From Fodinibius sp051746985 (lineage in GTDB: Bacteria; Bacteroidota; Rhodothermia; Balneolales; Balneolaceae), in contig JBNJFP010000002.1 in NCBI GenBank assembly GCA_051746985.1, positions 62,001 to 126,000 on the forward strand: DNA of 64,000 nucleotides, in the 5' to 3' direction. The notes beneath the pieces were generated by a model that was not told the origin of the DNA, did not search any database, and worked only from the letters and a program-made list of their open reading frames with translations. Both the position numbers and the translations under genes were made by a program. Below are positions 43,564 to 51,804 of this stretch, in pieces (positions within the stretch are counted from its first letter, which is position 1; every line of letters starts with the position of its first letter).

Positions 43564-44453
43564 TGAAAATTAGAATATCCGTAGAAGCATTAACCGGTCC
43601 ATCCGACCAACTCTTGTGGTCTGGCGCACTTTTTGGATTGAAACGTCTGCAGGAGTTTGGTTACAAGTTATATTTTCTGAGCGAAGAGCTTTCCAATCAG
43701 CAACAGGCGTTAATCGAAAACGAACAAATTAGTCCTGTCACCTCCTTTCCAGATAAGGTGGATCTGCAAGTTATTGCAGACGGGAAACTGCTTAAAACGA
43801 TTGATAATCAGGGTTCGACAACAGAAAAAGCTGAAGATTGGATTGCCCTCAGCAATAAAATTTGCTTCCCCACCCGCAAAGCTGCCACCCAGAGAACTAC
43901 AGCCGAGACGGATATCAGCGTACGGCTGAACCTTGACGGCACGGGGCAGAGCAATATTTCTACGGGGCTCAACTTCTTTGATCACATGCTGGAGCAGATT
44001 GCCAAGCACGGGCTCATCGATTTAGACCTCTCATGCGACGGAGACCTGGAGGTCGATGAACATCACACTATTGAGGATGTGGCGATTACACTGGGGGAAA
44101 CCATTAATAAGGCGCTGGGCAAAAAAGTTGGAATTCAACGCTATGCTTTTGCGTTGCCCATGGATGAAACACTTGCGACCGTTGCGCTGGATTTTTCCGG
44201 CCGGCCATATCTACAATTTGACGGCTCATTTGCCCGCGAAATGGTCGGTGACTTTCCCACAGAAATGGTTGAACATTTCTTTTATTCGCTGGCTATCAAT
44301 CTTAAAGCTACGCTTCATATCAGCGTTGAAGGGGACAATGATCACCACAAAATTGAAGGCTGCTTTAAAGGGTTTGCCCGCTGTTTGCGTGGCGCCGTAA
44401 ATCGCAATGAACGTAACCTAAACCTCTTACCCAGTACAAAGGATTTATTATAA
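43563..44453 (+). CDS. hisB: Imidazoleglycerol-phosphate dehydratase with degenerate HAD-like N-terminal region
   Basis: The C-terminal 190 residues (from about 107) are a complete IGPD, with FFDHMLEQIAKHG (138-150), EHHTIEDVAITLGE and the second half HHKIEGCFKGFARCLR. The first 105 residues are extra. Their layout (GALFGLKRLQEFGYKLYFLSE and a later W-I-x-L-S-N) recalls the HAD-type histidinol-phosphatase domain of bifunctional HisB, but the N-terminus MKIRISVEALTGPSDQ has no DxD motif and no later acidic pair. I infer a vestigial or repurposed phosphatase domain, so the histidinol-phosphatase step is probably done elsewhere. The ATG at 43563 overlaps the hisC stop; the frame is open further upstream inside hisC, which I reject. 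Confidence 0.93.
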   Translation: MKIRISVEALTGPSDQLLWSGALFGLKRLQEFGYKLYFLSEELSNQQQALIENEQISPVTSFPDKVDLQVIADGKLLKTIDNQGSTTEKAEDWIALSNKICFPTRKAATQRTTAETDISVRLNLDGTGQSNISTGLNFFDHMLEQIAKHGLIDLDLSCDGDLEVDEHHTIEDVAITLGETINKALGKKVGIQRYAFALPMDETLATVALDFSGRPYLQFDGSFAREMVGDFPTEMVEHFFYSLAINLKATLHISVEGDNDHHKIEGCFKGFARCLRGAVNRNERNLNLLPSTKDLL

Positions 44454-45049
44454 TGATTGCAATTATCAACTACGAAGCCGGCAATCTTGCCTCGGTCGCC
44501 AATGCCTTTCAACGTCTCGAGGAACCGTATGTAATTACCAACGACACGAACGAGCTCGATAATGCTACAGGTGTTATTTTTCCGGGCGTTGGCCACGCCC
44601 AGCCGGCCATGCAGTCGCTCCAAAAAAATGGGCTCGACAGCTGGCTCAAACAAACACAAAAGCCGGTGCTGGGAATTTGTCTGGGGATGCAGCTTTTTTT
44701 CGAATCTTCCGAGGAGGGAAACTCAAAAGGACTTGGTATTATTCCCGGAAGGCTCAAAAAATTCGACTCCTCAAAGGCTAAGGTTCCCCACATGGGCTGG
44801 AACACTTTTACTGAGGTATCTAATCATCCCATTGCCGAAAATCTGAGCGACAGAGAATATTTCTATTATGTACACAGCTTTTATGCCCCCGTTAATGATT
44901 GCACAATAGCTTCATGCAACTATATTGATGAATTTTCAGCCATCGTAGCCCGCGATAATTTTATCGGCGTTCAATTCCATCCCGAAAAATCGGGCAAAGT
45001 GGGTTCCTTACTGCTCCAAAACTTCTTGCAATTAGTGGATAAAAAGTAA
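44453..45049 (+). CDS. hisH: Imidazole glycerol phosphate synthase glutaminase subunit
   Basis: Class I glutamine amidotransferase supplying ammonia to HisF. 198 residues. The nucleophile is in KPVLGICLGMQLFF, the oxyanion region in VIFPGVGHA, and the His/Glu pair in GVQFHPEKSGKVG. The start overlaps the hisB stop (TAATG). Its partner hisF is not adjacent but lies 7.8 kb downstream, beyond the export module. Confidence 0.96.
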   Translation: MIAIINYEAGNLASVANAFQRLEEPYVITNDTNELDNATGVIFPGVGHAQPAMQSLQKNGLDSWLKQTQKPVLGICLGMQLFFESSEEGNSKGLGIIPGRLKKFDSSKAKVPHMGWNTFTEVSNHPIAENLSDREYFYYVHSFYAPVNDCTIASCNYIDEFSAIVARDNFIGVQFHPEKSGKVGSLLLQNFLQLVDKK

Positions 45050-45133
45050 GTTTAGAGGTATTGGGATTTATCCGTTAATCGATCCATTCTTAAAATTTTA
45101 TTGCAAAGGGTATTTTTAGCATTTACATTTTTA

Positions 45134-45149
45134 TTGAACGTACATTCAA
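45134..45149. promoter_or_regulatory. TetR-type 16-bp palindromic operator before the LolA-like gene
   Basis: TTGAACGTACATTCAA is a palindrome with a single mismatched pair, similar to operators of TetR/AcrR-family regulators (TGAAnnnnnnTTCA). It lies 9 bp before the ATG at 45159. No TetR gene is in the window. It suggests that the export module has its own regulated promoter although it sits within the his genes. Confidence 0.55.
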
Positions 45150-45158
45150 ATGATGTAG

Positions 45159-45962
45159 ATGACCTTACCTAAAAACAGCGTCGATTCTAAATCGCGTACC
45201 CTACCCTCATACTTGCTTGGGATCATCCTATCCCTGCTCTTTTTTATTGGGATTTTCGTTCCTGCCTCCTATGGACAGGACGCCACCGACATTGTCCGAA
45301 AAGCCAATGAAAAAATGCAGGGAGAACGCTCCCGAGCCGAGGTTACTATGCAAATTATTCGCCCGTCCTGGGAGCGCAGCATCTCGATGAAAAGTTGGAC
45401 CATGGGCGAAGATTACAGTCTCATCCTCATAACGGCTCCTGCACGTGATAAAGGGACCGCTTTTTTAATGCGTGAGAACGAGATCTGGAACTGGCTGCCC
45501 AATGTAAATCGCACGGTAAAAATGCCGCCCTCGATGATGAGTCAATCGTGGATGGGATCTGACTTCTCAAACAACGACTTGGTGCGAGAATCCTCAATCC
45601 TAACCGATTACACCCATACTCTTAAAGCTGATACAACCATAAGCGACTACGATTGCTATATCATCGAAATGATCCCAAAAGCGGATGCCCCTGTGGTTTG
45701 GTCAAAAGTATTGACCTATATTTCTAAAGATGAGTACCTACAGCTGCGTGGCGAATTTTATGACGAAGATGATGAATTGGTGCGGGTGATGAGCGCCTCG
45801 GAGATCAAAGAAATTGGTGGACGCATCTTACCTGCAAGGATGGAGATGAACCCTATGGATAAAGACGGACGTAAAACGGTCATCACGTACCAGGATATTG
45901 CCTTCGACATCGATATATCGGAAAGCTTCTTTAGTACTCAAAACATGAAACGCGTGGAATAA
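45159..45962 (+). CDS. LolA-like outer-membrane lipoprotein-sorting family protein
   Basis: 267 residues with a signal peptide (hydrophobic core LLGIILSLLFFIGIFVPASY, cleavage after YGQ). The mature part has the COG2834-type pattern: DATDIVRKANEKMQGERSRA, MRENEIWNWLPNVNRTVKMP, SWMGSDFSNNDLV and GRILPARMEMNPMD. Such proteins are periplasmic, share the LolA/LolB half-barrel fold, and are often encoded with ABC or RND exporters carrying lipids or lipoproteins. Here it starts a module with two permeases, an ATPase and a barrel, so a periplasmic carrier role is inferred. Confidence 0.85.
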   Translation: MTLPKNSVDSKSRTLPSYLLGIILSLLFFIGIFVPASYGQDATDIVRKANEKMQGERSRAEVTMQIIRPSWERSISMKSWTMGEDYSLILITAPARDKGTAFLMRENEIWNWLPNVNRTVKMPPSMMSQSWMGSDFSNNDLVRESSILTDYTHTLKADTTISDYDCYIIEMIPKADAPVVWSKVLTYISKDEYLQLRGEFYDEDDELVRVMSASEIKEIGGRILPARMEMNPMDKDGRKTVITYQDIAFDIDISESFFSTQNMKRVE

Positions 45963-45964
45963 TT

Positions 45965-46005
45965 GAACGCTGATGACAGTGATTAAGCAGATTACCACTG
46001 GCAGT
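45965..46005. repeat. Decayed intergenic repeat-like sequence
   Basis: The gap after the LolA-like gene reads GAACGCTGATGACAGTGATT and then AAGCAGATTACCACTGGCAG, which resembles the tandem 'ACGCTGATGACGCTGATTAAGCAGATTA' type repeats I recall near S23 and GxxExxY genes in Bacteroidota-like genomes. The resemblance is from memory only. Confidence 0.3.
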
Positions 46006-46057
46006 TATTGTACCTCTGCAACAATCCCTTTCATCAGTATTCCAAAACGATAAATAC

Positions 46058-47281
46058 ATGTTATATCTACGTTTGGCTTGGCGAAATATCTGGCGGAACA
46101 GGCGACGCAGCGTAATTACCATGCTTTCTATTGTGGTAGCTGTGCTATTGGCTTCGGTAATGCGTTCTATGCAGGAGGGGCAGTATGAGGTGATGGTTGA
46201 AAGTACAGTGGGCAGTTTTACGGGACATGTTCAAGTTCAGCAAAACGATTACTGGGACGACCAAACGCTGGACAATACCTTTGAACTGACTGATACGCTA
46301 TTGCAACAAGCAATGCAGGAATCCGCTGTTATAGAGGCCGTGCCTCGGCTCCAAACCCATGCGCTGGCCGCCGGACAAGAACAAAGTCGTCCGTCTATGA
46401 TTCTGGGTATTGACCCGAAAAAAGAATTGGCGCTGAGTAATCCCAAGAAATATCTATCGTCCGGCACCTACTTTGAAGCGAACGACGAGCAAGCCGTCTT
46501 AGTGGGCAATGAATTAATGCAGCGGCTCAATGTTCAGCTGGGCGACAGCCTGGTGCTTATCGGGCAGGGATTCCGCGGGCAAAGCGCTACCGGTTTGTAC
46601 CATATCAAAGGGGAGGTTTCATTTCCCAACCCCGAGATGAGCAAAAATGTGGTTATGATGCCACTGACGACCGCCCAGCAATTTATAGCTGCTCCCAACC
46701 GACTCACGGCCCTCTCCCTTATCCTTGACAGTCCCGATAAAGTAGAGCAAACAAAGCGCAACCTGCAGCAAAAATTGCCCGACAATAAATTTGCCGTCAT
46801 GAGCTGGCAACAGCTGATGCCTGAACTCCAGCAAGCCATACAGGCCGACCGCGGGGGCGGCATCATCATGATCCTGATCCTTTATATCGTAGTGGGATTT
46901 GGAATTTTGGGAACCGTGCTGATGATGATTACCGAACGCACCTACGAATTTGGCGTCATGCTCTCCATCGGTACGCCACGGCAGACCATTTTTACCATTC
47001 TTGCCATCGAAATTCTCTCCATTGCAATACTCGGATCTGTGATAGGTATCGTCCTTTCCATTCCCGTTGCCTGGTATTTTAACATCAACCCCATTGAATT
47101 TTCGGGAGGCATGGTTGAAGTAATGGAATCCTATGGTCTCGAACCATATCTGCCTTTTTCCTTAAGCCCCGAAGTCTTTTATACACAAGCCGTCACCATA
47201 TTTATCATTACACTGCTATTTAGCATTATTCCTCTTATTAGAGCCAGCAGGTTGAATCCCGTTCAAGCCATGAGGTCGTAA
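46058..47281 (+). CDS. ABC transporter permease (FtsX/LolC/MacB type)
   Basis: 407-residue inner-membrane permease. An N-terminal helix (WRNIWRNRRRSVITMLSIVV) is followed by a periplasmic MacB-like domain (about 45-260) and three C-terminal helices forming the FtsX domain (ERTYEFGVMLSIGTPRQTIF; SRLNPVQAMRS end). This type works as mechanotransmission exporters or Lol-type lipoprotein extractors. The second permease starts 1 bp after its stop, so the two probably form a heterodimer. Confidence 0.93.
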   Translation: MLYLRLAWRNIWRNRRRSVITMLSIVVAVLLASVMRSMQEGQYEVMVESTVGSFTGHVQVQQNDYWDDQTLDNTFELTDTLLQQAMQESAVIEAVPRLQTHALAAGQEQSRPSMILGIDPKKELALSNPKKYLSSGTYFEANDEQAVLVGNELMQRLNVQLGDSLVLIGQGFRGQSATGLYHIKGEVSFPNPEMSKNVVMMPLTTAQQFIAAPNRLTALSLILDSPDKVEQTKRNLQQKLPDNKFAVMSWQQLMPELQQAIQADRGGGIIMILILYIVVGFGILGTVLMMITERTYEFGVMLSIGTPRQTIFTILAIEILSIAILGSVIGIVLSIPVAWYFNINPIEFSGGMVEVMESYGLEPYLPFSLSPEVFYTQAVTIFIITLLFSIIPLIRASRLNPVQAMRS

Positions 47282-47282
47282 T

Positions 47283-48506
47283 ATGATTGTCAACATCGTC
47301 AAATTGGGATGGAAGAACGTATGGCGAAATCCCATGCGCAGCGCGGTGGTGGTTACAGCTGTGCTGCTGGGGACATGGGCAGGCATTTTTGCGGCAGGAT
47401 TTTTCAACGGCATGCTGCAGGATACCCTCAACAATCAGATCGAACTTTCTATCGGGCATATTCAAATTTCCCATCCCGAATTTGAGGATCTCTATGATCC
47501 CGAATATACCATCACCGACGCTGAAGAGGTCATCCATCATCTCGAAAAACAACCTTTTGTTACTGATATTACGGCCAAAAGCCTGGCCAGCGGACTTGCC
47601 CAAAGTACACGCAGCAGCTTTGGCGTTACCATTAATGGCATCAATCCCAAAACCGACAGCACATCGGTTATTGAACAATACCTGCGTGAAGGATCGATGA
47701 TCGAAAGCAGTAGCCGCAATGAAATTCTTATTGGCAGCAAGCTGGCCGACCGTCTCAACCTGGATCTAAAACAAAGAATGGTGCTAAGTTTTCAAGATAT
47801 TGAGGGTGAAATAACAGGCGGAGCGTTTCGGGTGAGCGGCATCTTCAAAACATTTAACAGCAATTTTAACGAGAATACTGTTTTTGTTCTGGATGAAGAC
47901 CTAAACCGTCTGCTGGGCAGCGAACAGGCGATCCACAACATCAGAATTACAACCGACGATCTCTCACAGGCAGAAAGCTACGCCAACCAGTTGCGCCCAA
48001 CCTATCCCAACCTGGATATAAAAACGTGGCGATCCCTGGCTCCCGATTTGCGTTATATCTTTGACATGATGGATCTCACGCTCTACATCGTAATGATCAT
48101 TATTATCATTGGACTCGTTTTTAGCATCATCAATACCATGCTAATGGCCGTAATGGAGCGCACGCGCGAGTTGGGCATGCTCCGGGCTATCGGGATGAAT
48201 AAGATACGCACCTTCAGTATGATTATGTACGAAACTCTTTTTCTTACAATTGTTGGCGCGCCGGCCGGACTTTTATTAGGATGGACCACCATCACCTACT
48301 TTGGGAATACCGGCATTAACTTGGGCATTTTTGCCGAAGGATTAAGCATGTACGGCATGGGTACGATGATTTATCCAACGCTTTCATGGATATACTACCT
48401 CAATATTATGCTGATGATTGCCGGAGCTGCCCTGTTGTCCGCCTTGTATCCGGCATGGAAAAGCATCCAGCTAAAACCTGTTGAAGCCATACGAAAATTT
48501 AATTAA
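47283..48506 (+). CDS. ABC transporter permease (FtsX/LolC/MacB type), second subunit
   Basis: A paralogue of the preceding gene, coincidentally also 407 residues, with the same layout: N-terminal helix after GWKNVWRNPMRSAVVVTAV, MacB-like periplasmic domain, then three helices with MERTRELGMLRAIGMNKIRT and the C-terminal KSIQLKPVEAIRKFN. Its ATPase is not adjacent; the four-helix-bundle gene and repeats (48.6-49.1 kb) intervene. Confidence 0.93.
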   Translation: MIVNIVKLGWKNVWRNPMRSAVVVTAVLLGTWAGIFAAGFFNGMLQDTLNNQIELSIGHIQISHPEFEDLYDPEYTITDAEEVIHHLEKQPFVTDITAKSLASGLAQSTRSSFGVTINGINPKTDSTSVIEQYLREGSMIESSSRNEILIGSKLADRLNLDLKQRMVLSFQDIEGEITGGAFRVSGIFKTFNSNFNENTVFVLDEDLNRLLGSEQAIHNIRITTDDLSQAESYANQLRPTYPNLDIKTWRSLAPDLRYIFDMMDLTLYIVMIIIIIGLVFSIINTMLMAVMERTRELGMLRAIGMNKIRTFSMIMYETLFLTIVGAPAGLLLGWTTITYFGNTGINLGIFAEGLSMYGMGTMIYPTLSWIYYLNIMLMIAGAALLSALYPAWKSIQLKPVEAIRKFN

Positions 48507-48579
48507 ATCAAGTTTCGTGATGATGTGTTACGCGTTTGGTTGAAATTTTAACAGAACTTGAAAAACAAACTGAGTTAAT

Positions 48580-48592
48580 AAACTTAAAGTTT
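48580..48592. repeat. Perfect AT-rich palindrome AAACTTAAAGTTT
   Basis: A 13-nt palindrome in the 210 bp gap after the second permease. It may be part of the repeat-bearing insertion or a weak regulatory site. No other structure is clear between 48507 and 48640. Confidence 0.25.
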
Positions 48593-48640
48593 AGGTTAAT
48601 CAATAATGCCATTAATCACCCAAGGCAGGTTACAAAATGC

Positions 48641-48716
48641 AACCCCTAACCCGGATCTCGTAACCCGGATCTCGTAACCCGAAAACCCACAACTCGGAAC
48701 ACAAAACACGAAAATC
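48641..48716. repeat. Left AC-rich repeat tract flanking the four-helix gene
   Basis: TAACCCGGATCTCG occurs twice in perfect tandem (48647-48660 and 48661-48674), followed by a third partial copy and degenerate 'AACCCG/AACTCGGAACACAAAACACG' units that run up to the ATG at 48717. The strand is rich in A and C and poor in T, unlike the neighbouring coding DNA. Confidence 0.7.
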
Positions 48717-49082
48717 ATGAAGAGTTATAAAGATTTAGAAATTTATAAGCTTGCATATGATCATGCCCTTGAAATTCATCAACTGACAATGGATTTACCT
48801 AATTATGAACTATATGAACAAGGTAGCCAAATCAGACGATCTTCAAAGAGTATCAAAAATAATATAGCTGAAGGTTATGGTAGGCGAAGATATAAAAACG
48901 AATTTATTCGGTTCCTGATTTTTGCGCATTCTTCTTGTGATGAAACGATCTCTCAATTAAATATGATCAGTGATATTCACTTTCAAGATAATCCATTAAA
49001 CAATCTCATCGAGAAATATGACAAATTGGGACGCAAGCTAAACAAGTTTATTCAATACGTTGAAAAAAGCTGGCAAACCTAA
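48717..49082 (+). CDS. Four-helix-bundle protein (S23/IVP family)
   Basis: 121-residue protein of the family first found in 23S rRNA intervening sequences and related to the Avd accessory of diversity-generating retroelements. MKSYKDLEIYKLAYDHALEI at the N-terminus, GSQIRRSSKSIKNNIAEGYG and RRRYKNEFIRFLIFAHSS are its hallmarks. It has lower GC than the genes around it. It sits between the permease and ATPase genes of one transporter and is bordered on both sides by AC-rich repeats, so it appears inserted. Its function is unknown; there is no reverse transcriptase or rRNA gene near. Confidence 0.9.
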   Translation: MKSYKDLEIYKLAYDHALEIHQLTMDLPNYELYEQGSQIRRSSKSIKNNIAEGYGRRRYKNEFIRFLIFAHSSCDETISQLNMISDIHFQDNPLNNLIEKYDKLGRKLNKFIQYVEKSWQT

Positions 49083-49135
49083 CACCCAACACAAAAACCC
49101 GCAACCAGTAACCCGAAACACGGAACCCATAACCC
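49083..49135. repeat. Right AC-rich repeat tract flanking the four-helix gene
   Basis: The stretch after the four-helix stop consists of degenerate units such as CACCCAACACAAAAACCCGC, AACCAGTAACCCG and AAACACGGAACCCATAACCC, and runs directly into the ATG of the ATPase gene (49136). It matches the style of the left tract. Confidence 0.65.
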
Positions 49136-49822
49136 ATGTCCATTATTAAAACCGAAGGCGTAACAAAAGTTTACAACTCCGATCAAGTGCCCGTCCATGC
49201 GCTCCGAGGGGTAGATCTGAATATCGAAAAAGGAGAATTTACGGCTATCGTGGGGCCATCGGGATCTGGGAAAACTACCCTGCTAAACATCATTGGCGGA
49301 TTAGACGAGCCTACCGAAGGCACGGTAACAGTACAGGAAACCGACCTAAACACCTTGTCGGATGGAGAACTGATAAACTTTCGGCTGCATCATATCGGCT
49401 TTGTTTTCCAGGCCTATAACCTCATCCCCGTTTTGACTTCCATCGAAAATGTTTCCTTTGTGATGCAGATGCAGGGACGTCCGGCCAGCGAATGCCGCGC
49501 AAAAAGCATTCACCTTTTAGAGGAAGTGGGACTGCAGGATAAAATTCACAAGCGCCCCTCCGAACTGTCCGGCGGACAGCAACAGCGCGTAGCAGTAGCA
49601 CGTGCCCTGGCATCCAAGCCTGATTTTGTGCTGGCCGACGAACCCACCGCCAACCTCGATTCGGTATCCTCAGCCGACCTGCTTGATATGATGGCCGAAC
49701 TCAACGAAAAGGAGGATATGACCTTTATCTTTTCAACGCACGATCAGCGCGTTATTAACCGAGCGCGCCGCGTCGTCACCCTTGTGGATGGACAAATTGA
49801 TAGGGATGAGGTTCGAGACTAA
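49136..49822 (+). CDS. ABC transporter ATP-binding protein (LolD/MacB type)
   Basis: 228-residue nucleotide-binding subunit. Walker A GPSGSGKTT near residues 40-48, Q-loop FVFQAYNLIPVLT, signature LSGGQQQRVAVARAL, Walker B FVLADEPTANLD and the H-loop FSTHDQRV are intact. It is the expected partner of the two upstream permeases. The region just before its ATG is replaced by AC-rich repeats, so its ribosome-binding context is unusual. The barrel gene begins 2 bp after its stop. Confidence 0.96.
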   Translation: MSIIKTEGVTKVYNSDQVPVHALRGVDLNIEKGEFTAIVGPSGSGKTTLLNIIGGLDEPTEGTVTVQETDLNTLSDGELINFRLHHIGFVFQAYNLIPVLTSIENVSFVMQMQGRPASECRAKSIHLLEEVGLQDKIHKRPSELSGGQQQRVAVARALASKPDFVLADEPTANLDSVSSADLLDMMAELNEKEDMTFIFSTHDQRVINRARRVVTLVDGQIDRDEVRD

Positions 49823-49824
49823 TT

Positions 49825-51000
49825 ATGTTTACTGACTATAAAACTTTTATACAAAACATCATCTACTTTGGCATAACTTTGCTTTTCATTTTTGTGGGAT
49901 CCCGAACATCCACAGCACAGAATGTCGATTTTAGCGGATACCTGAAAGAGCTTGGCCAAATCGCCATAAATAACGACTTTTCAACGCTCCGCTACGACAA
50001 TATTCTGCACCATCGCATTGAAAGCGACTGGACGCTATCCAGCAATTTCGAATTTCGGGCCGACCTTCGCACGCGACTGCTCAATGGTTATACCGTCAAC
50101 AATACGCCCGGACTGGACCATTTTTACAGCCAAGATCCCAATTATTTCGACCTGTCGTGGGTCTGGTTTAATACCGACCACTCGTTGATGCACTCCACCA
50201 TTGATCGGCTGCACCTAAGTTATATCGATGGCCCCTGGGAAATCCACGCCGGTCGCCAGCGCATAAACTGGGGACAAACACACGTGTGGAGTCCTAATGA
50301 TCTTTTCAACAATTACGCTTTTCTGGATTTCGACTATGAAGAACGTCCCGGTGTGGACGCTCTTACCGCTCAATATAATTGGAGCTATGCCTCAAGTATT
50401 GAAACGGGAATCCGGTTAGGCAACAGCTGGGAAGAAAGTGTGATTGCCGGGATGCTTCGCACCAGCTGGGGCAACTATGACATCCAATTTACTGGCGGAC
50501 ATTACCTGGATAAACTGACCTTAGGCACCGGTTGGGCTGGATATTTGGGCGAAGCCGGATTTAAAGGAGAAGTCTCGTACTTCCATCCTGAAAAAGAATT
50601 CACAGAACAATTTGGACATTTTACGGGCACTGCAGGATTTGATTATATGTTTTCCAACGGATTTTATTCACAGGCAGAACTGCTCTATAACGGCGGATTC
50701 AACGCCCGGGGCAATCCCCTGAACACCCTAACGCAGCCCCCCTCAGCGGATAACCTATTTACCGCAAACACCGGCTTTTTTCTCAATGGATCCTACCAAC
50801 TGCACCCACTTGTAAGTGGCAGCCTCGGCTTTTTAGGAAGCTTTGATCGCTCGATGTTTATTGCCATCCCGCAACTCACTTTGTCAGTGACCCAGGACAT
50901 TGATCTTCTTTTGCTCTCACAACTGCTTAAAGGATCCGCATTCAAAGAGTCCATTGACACACCAAACCTATTTTTCTTCCGGCTTAAGTATTCCTATTAG
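49825..51000 (+). CDS. Outer-membrane beta-barrel protein (DUF1302-like)
   Basis: 391 residues with a signal peptide (IIYFGITLLFIFVGSRTSTA, cleavage near AQ). The mature protein has alternating aromatic strands typical of a barrel and ends in a C-terminal aromatic (FRLKYSY). The segment GRQRINWGQTHVWSPNDLFN, then DFDYEERPGVDAL, resembles the DUF1302 porin-like family often linked to COG2834 (LolA-like) proteins. It is inferred to be the outer-membrane part of the preceding export module. Confidence 0.8.
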   Translation: MFTDYKTFIQNIIYFGITLLFIFVGSRTSTAQNVDFSGYLKELGQIAINNDFSTLRYDNILHHRIESDWTLSSNFEFRADLRTRLLNGYTVNNTPGLDHFYSQDPNYFDLSWVWFNTDHSLMHSTIDRLHLSYIDGPWEIHAGRQRINWGQTHVWSPNDLFNNYAFLDFDYEERPGVDALTAQYNWSYASSIETGIRLGNSWEESVIAGMLRTSWGNYDIQFTGGHYLDKLTLGTGWAGYLGEAGFKGEVSYFHPEKEFTEQFGHFTGTAGFDYMFSNGFYSQAELLYNGGFNARGNPLNTLTQPPSADNLFTANTGFFLNGSYQLHPLVSGSLGFLGSFDRSMFIAIPQLTLSVTQDIDLLLLSQLLKGSAFKESIDTPNLFFFRLKYSY

Positions 51001-51078
51001 CGACCAAAACTATCAACTTTCGCTCGCATTACGTACCTTCCTCTCCTGCAAAAATCCGATCACAAATACATTAAAAAA

Positions 51079-51804
51079 ATGCTCGTAATTCCTGCCATAG
51101 ACCTTCTTGACGGCAATGTTGTTCGACTTCACAAAGGCGACTATAATGAGGCTACTGTTTATAACGATAACCCCGTTGAAGAGGCTCGGAAATTTAAAGA
51201 AGCTGGCTTTGAGCACATTCATATAGTGGATTTGAACGGTGCCAAAGAAGGAAGATTTGTTAATCTGAAGCACATCAAAAAAATCATAAACGAGCTTGAC
51301 CTGTCGGTTCAAACCGGCGGCGGCATCCGCAGCTATGAGGATGCGGAGATGCTACTCGATAAAGGAATTTCTAACATCATCTGCAGTTCCATGGCGGTTA
51401 AAAGTCCCGAAGAATGGCTGCAGGTACTGGATAAATATGGCGACCGGGCCATTTTGGGGATGGACCTCAAAGATGGAAAAGTAGCCTACGGCGGGTGGCT
51501 CGAAACACTCGACCAGTCGCTGCAAGACTTTTTACAGCCCATGATTGAGCGCGGACTTTCTACCATTTTGTGCACCGATATCTCTAAAGATGGCACCCTC
51601 GAAGGTCCCAACATGGACCTTTACAGCCAACTCTCGGATCAATTTCCCACACTTAATTTCATCGCTTCAGGCGGAGTTTCCAATGCCGGAGATCTAAAGT
51701 CGCTTGCGGAGCAACATCAATATGGGGTTGTAGTGGGACGTGCTTACTATGAAGGTCAGCTTTCTCTTGATGAGATGATGAGCTATCACAGCGCCACCAA
51801 GTAA
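51079..51804 (+). CDS. hisA: Phosphoribosylformimino-AICAR phosphate isomerase
   Basis: TIM-barrel isomerase of histidine synthesis (ProFAR to PRFAR). 241 residues. The catalytic aspartates are in VIPAIDLLDGNVVRL (residue 8) and LGMDLKDGKVAYGGW (near 130), and the phosphate-binding GGGIR and ASGGVSNAGDL loops are present. It follows the export module by 78 bp and ends with its stop codon directly abutting the convergent cupin gene stop. Confidence 0.96.
   Translation: MLVIPAIDLLDGNVVRLHKGDYNEATVYNDNPVEEARKFKEAGFEHIHIVDLNGAKEGRFVNLKHIKKIINELDLSVQTGGGIRSYEDAEMLLDKGISNIICSSMAVKSPEEWLQVLDKYGDRAILGMDLKDGKVAYGGWLETLDQSLQDFLQPMIERGLSTILCTDISKDGTLEGPNMDLYSQLSDQFPTLNFIASGGVSNAGDLKSLAEQHQYGVVVGRAYYEGQLSLDEMMSYHSATK

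Noticed and set aside
48717..49082. Diversity-generating retroelement (Avd-like gene)
   Set aside because: The four-helix protein resembles Avd, but there is no reverse transcriptase, template repeat or variable-repeat target in the window.
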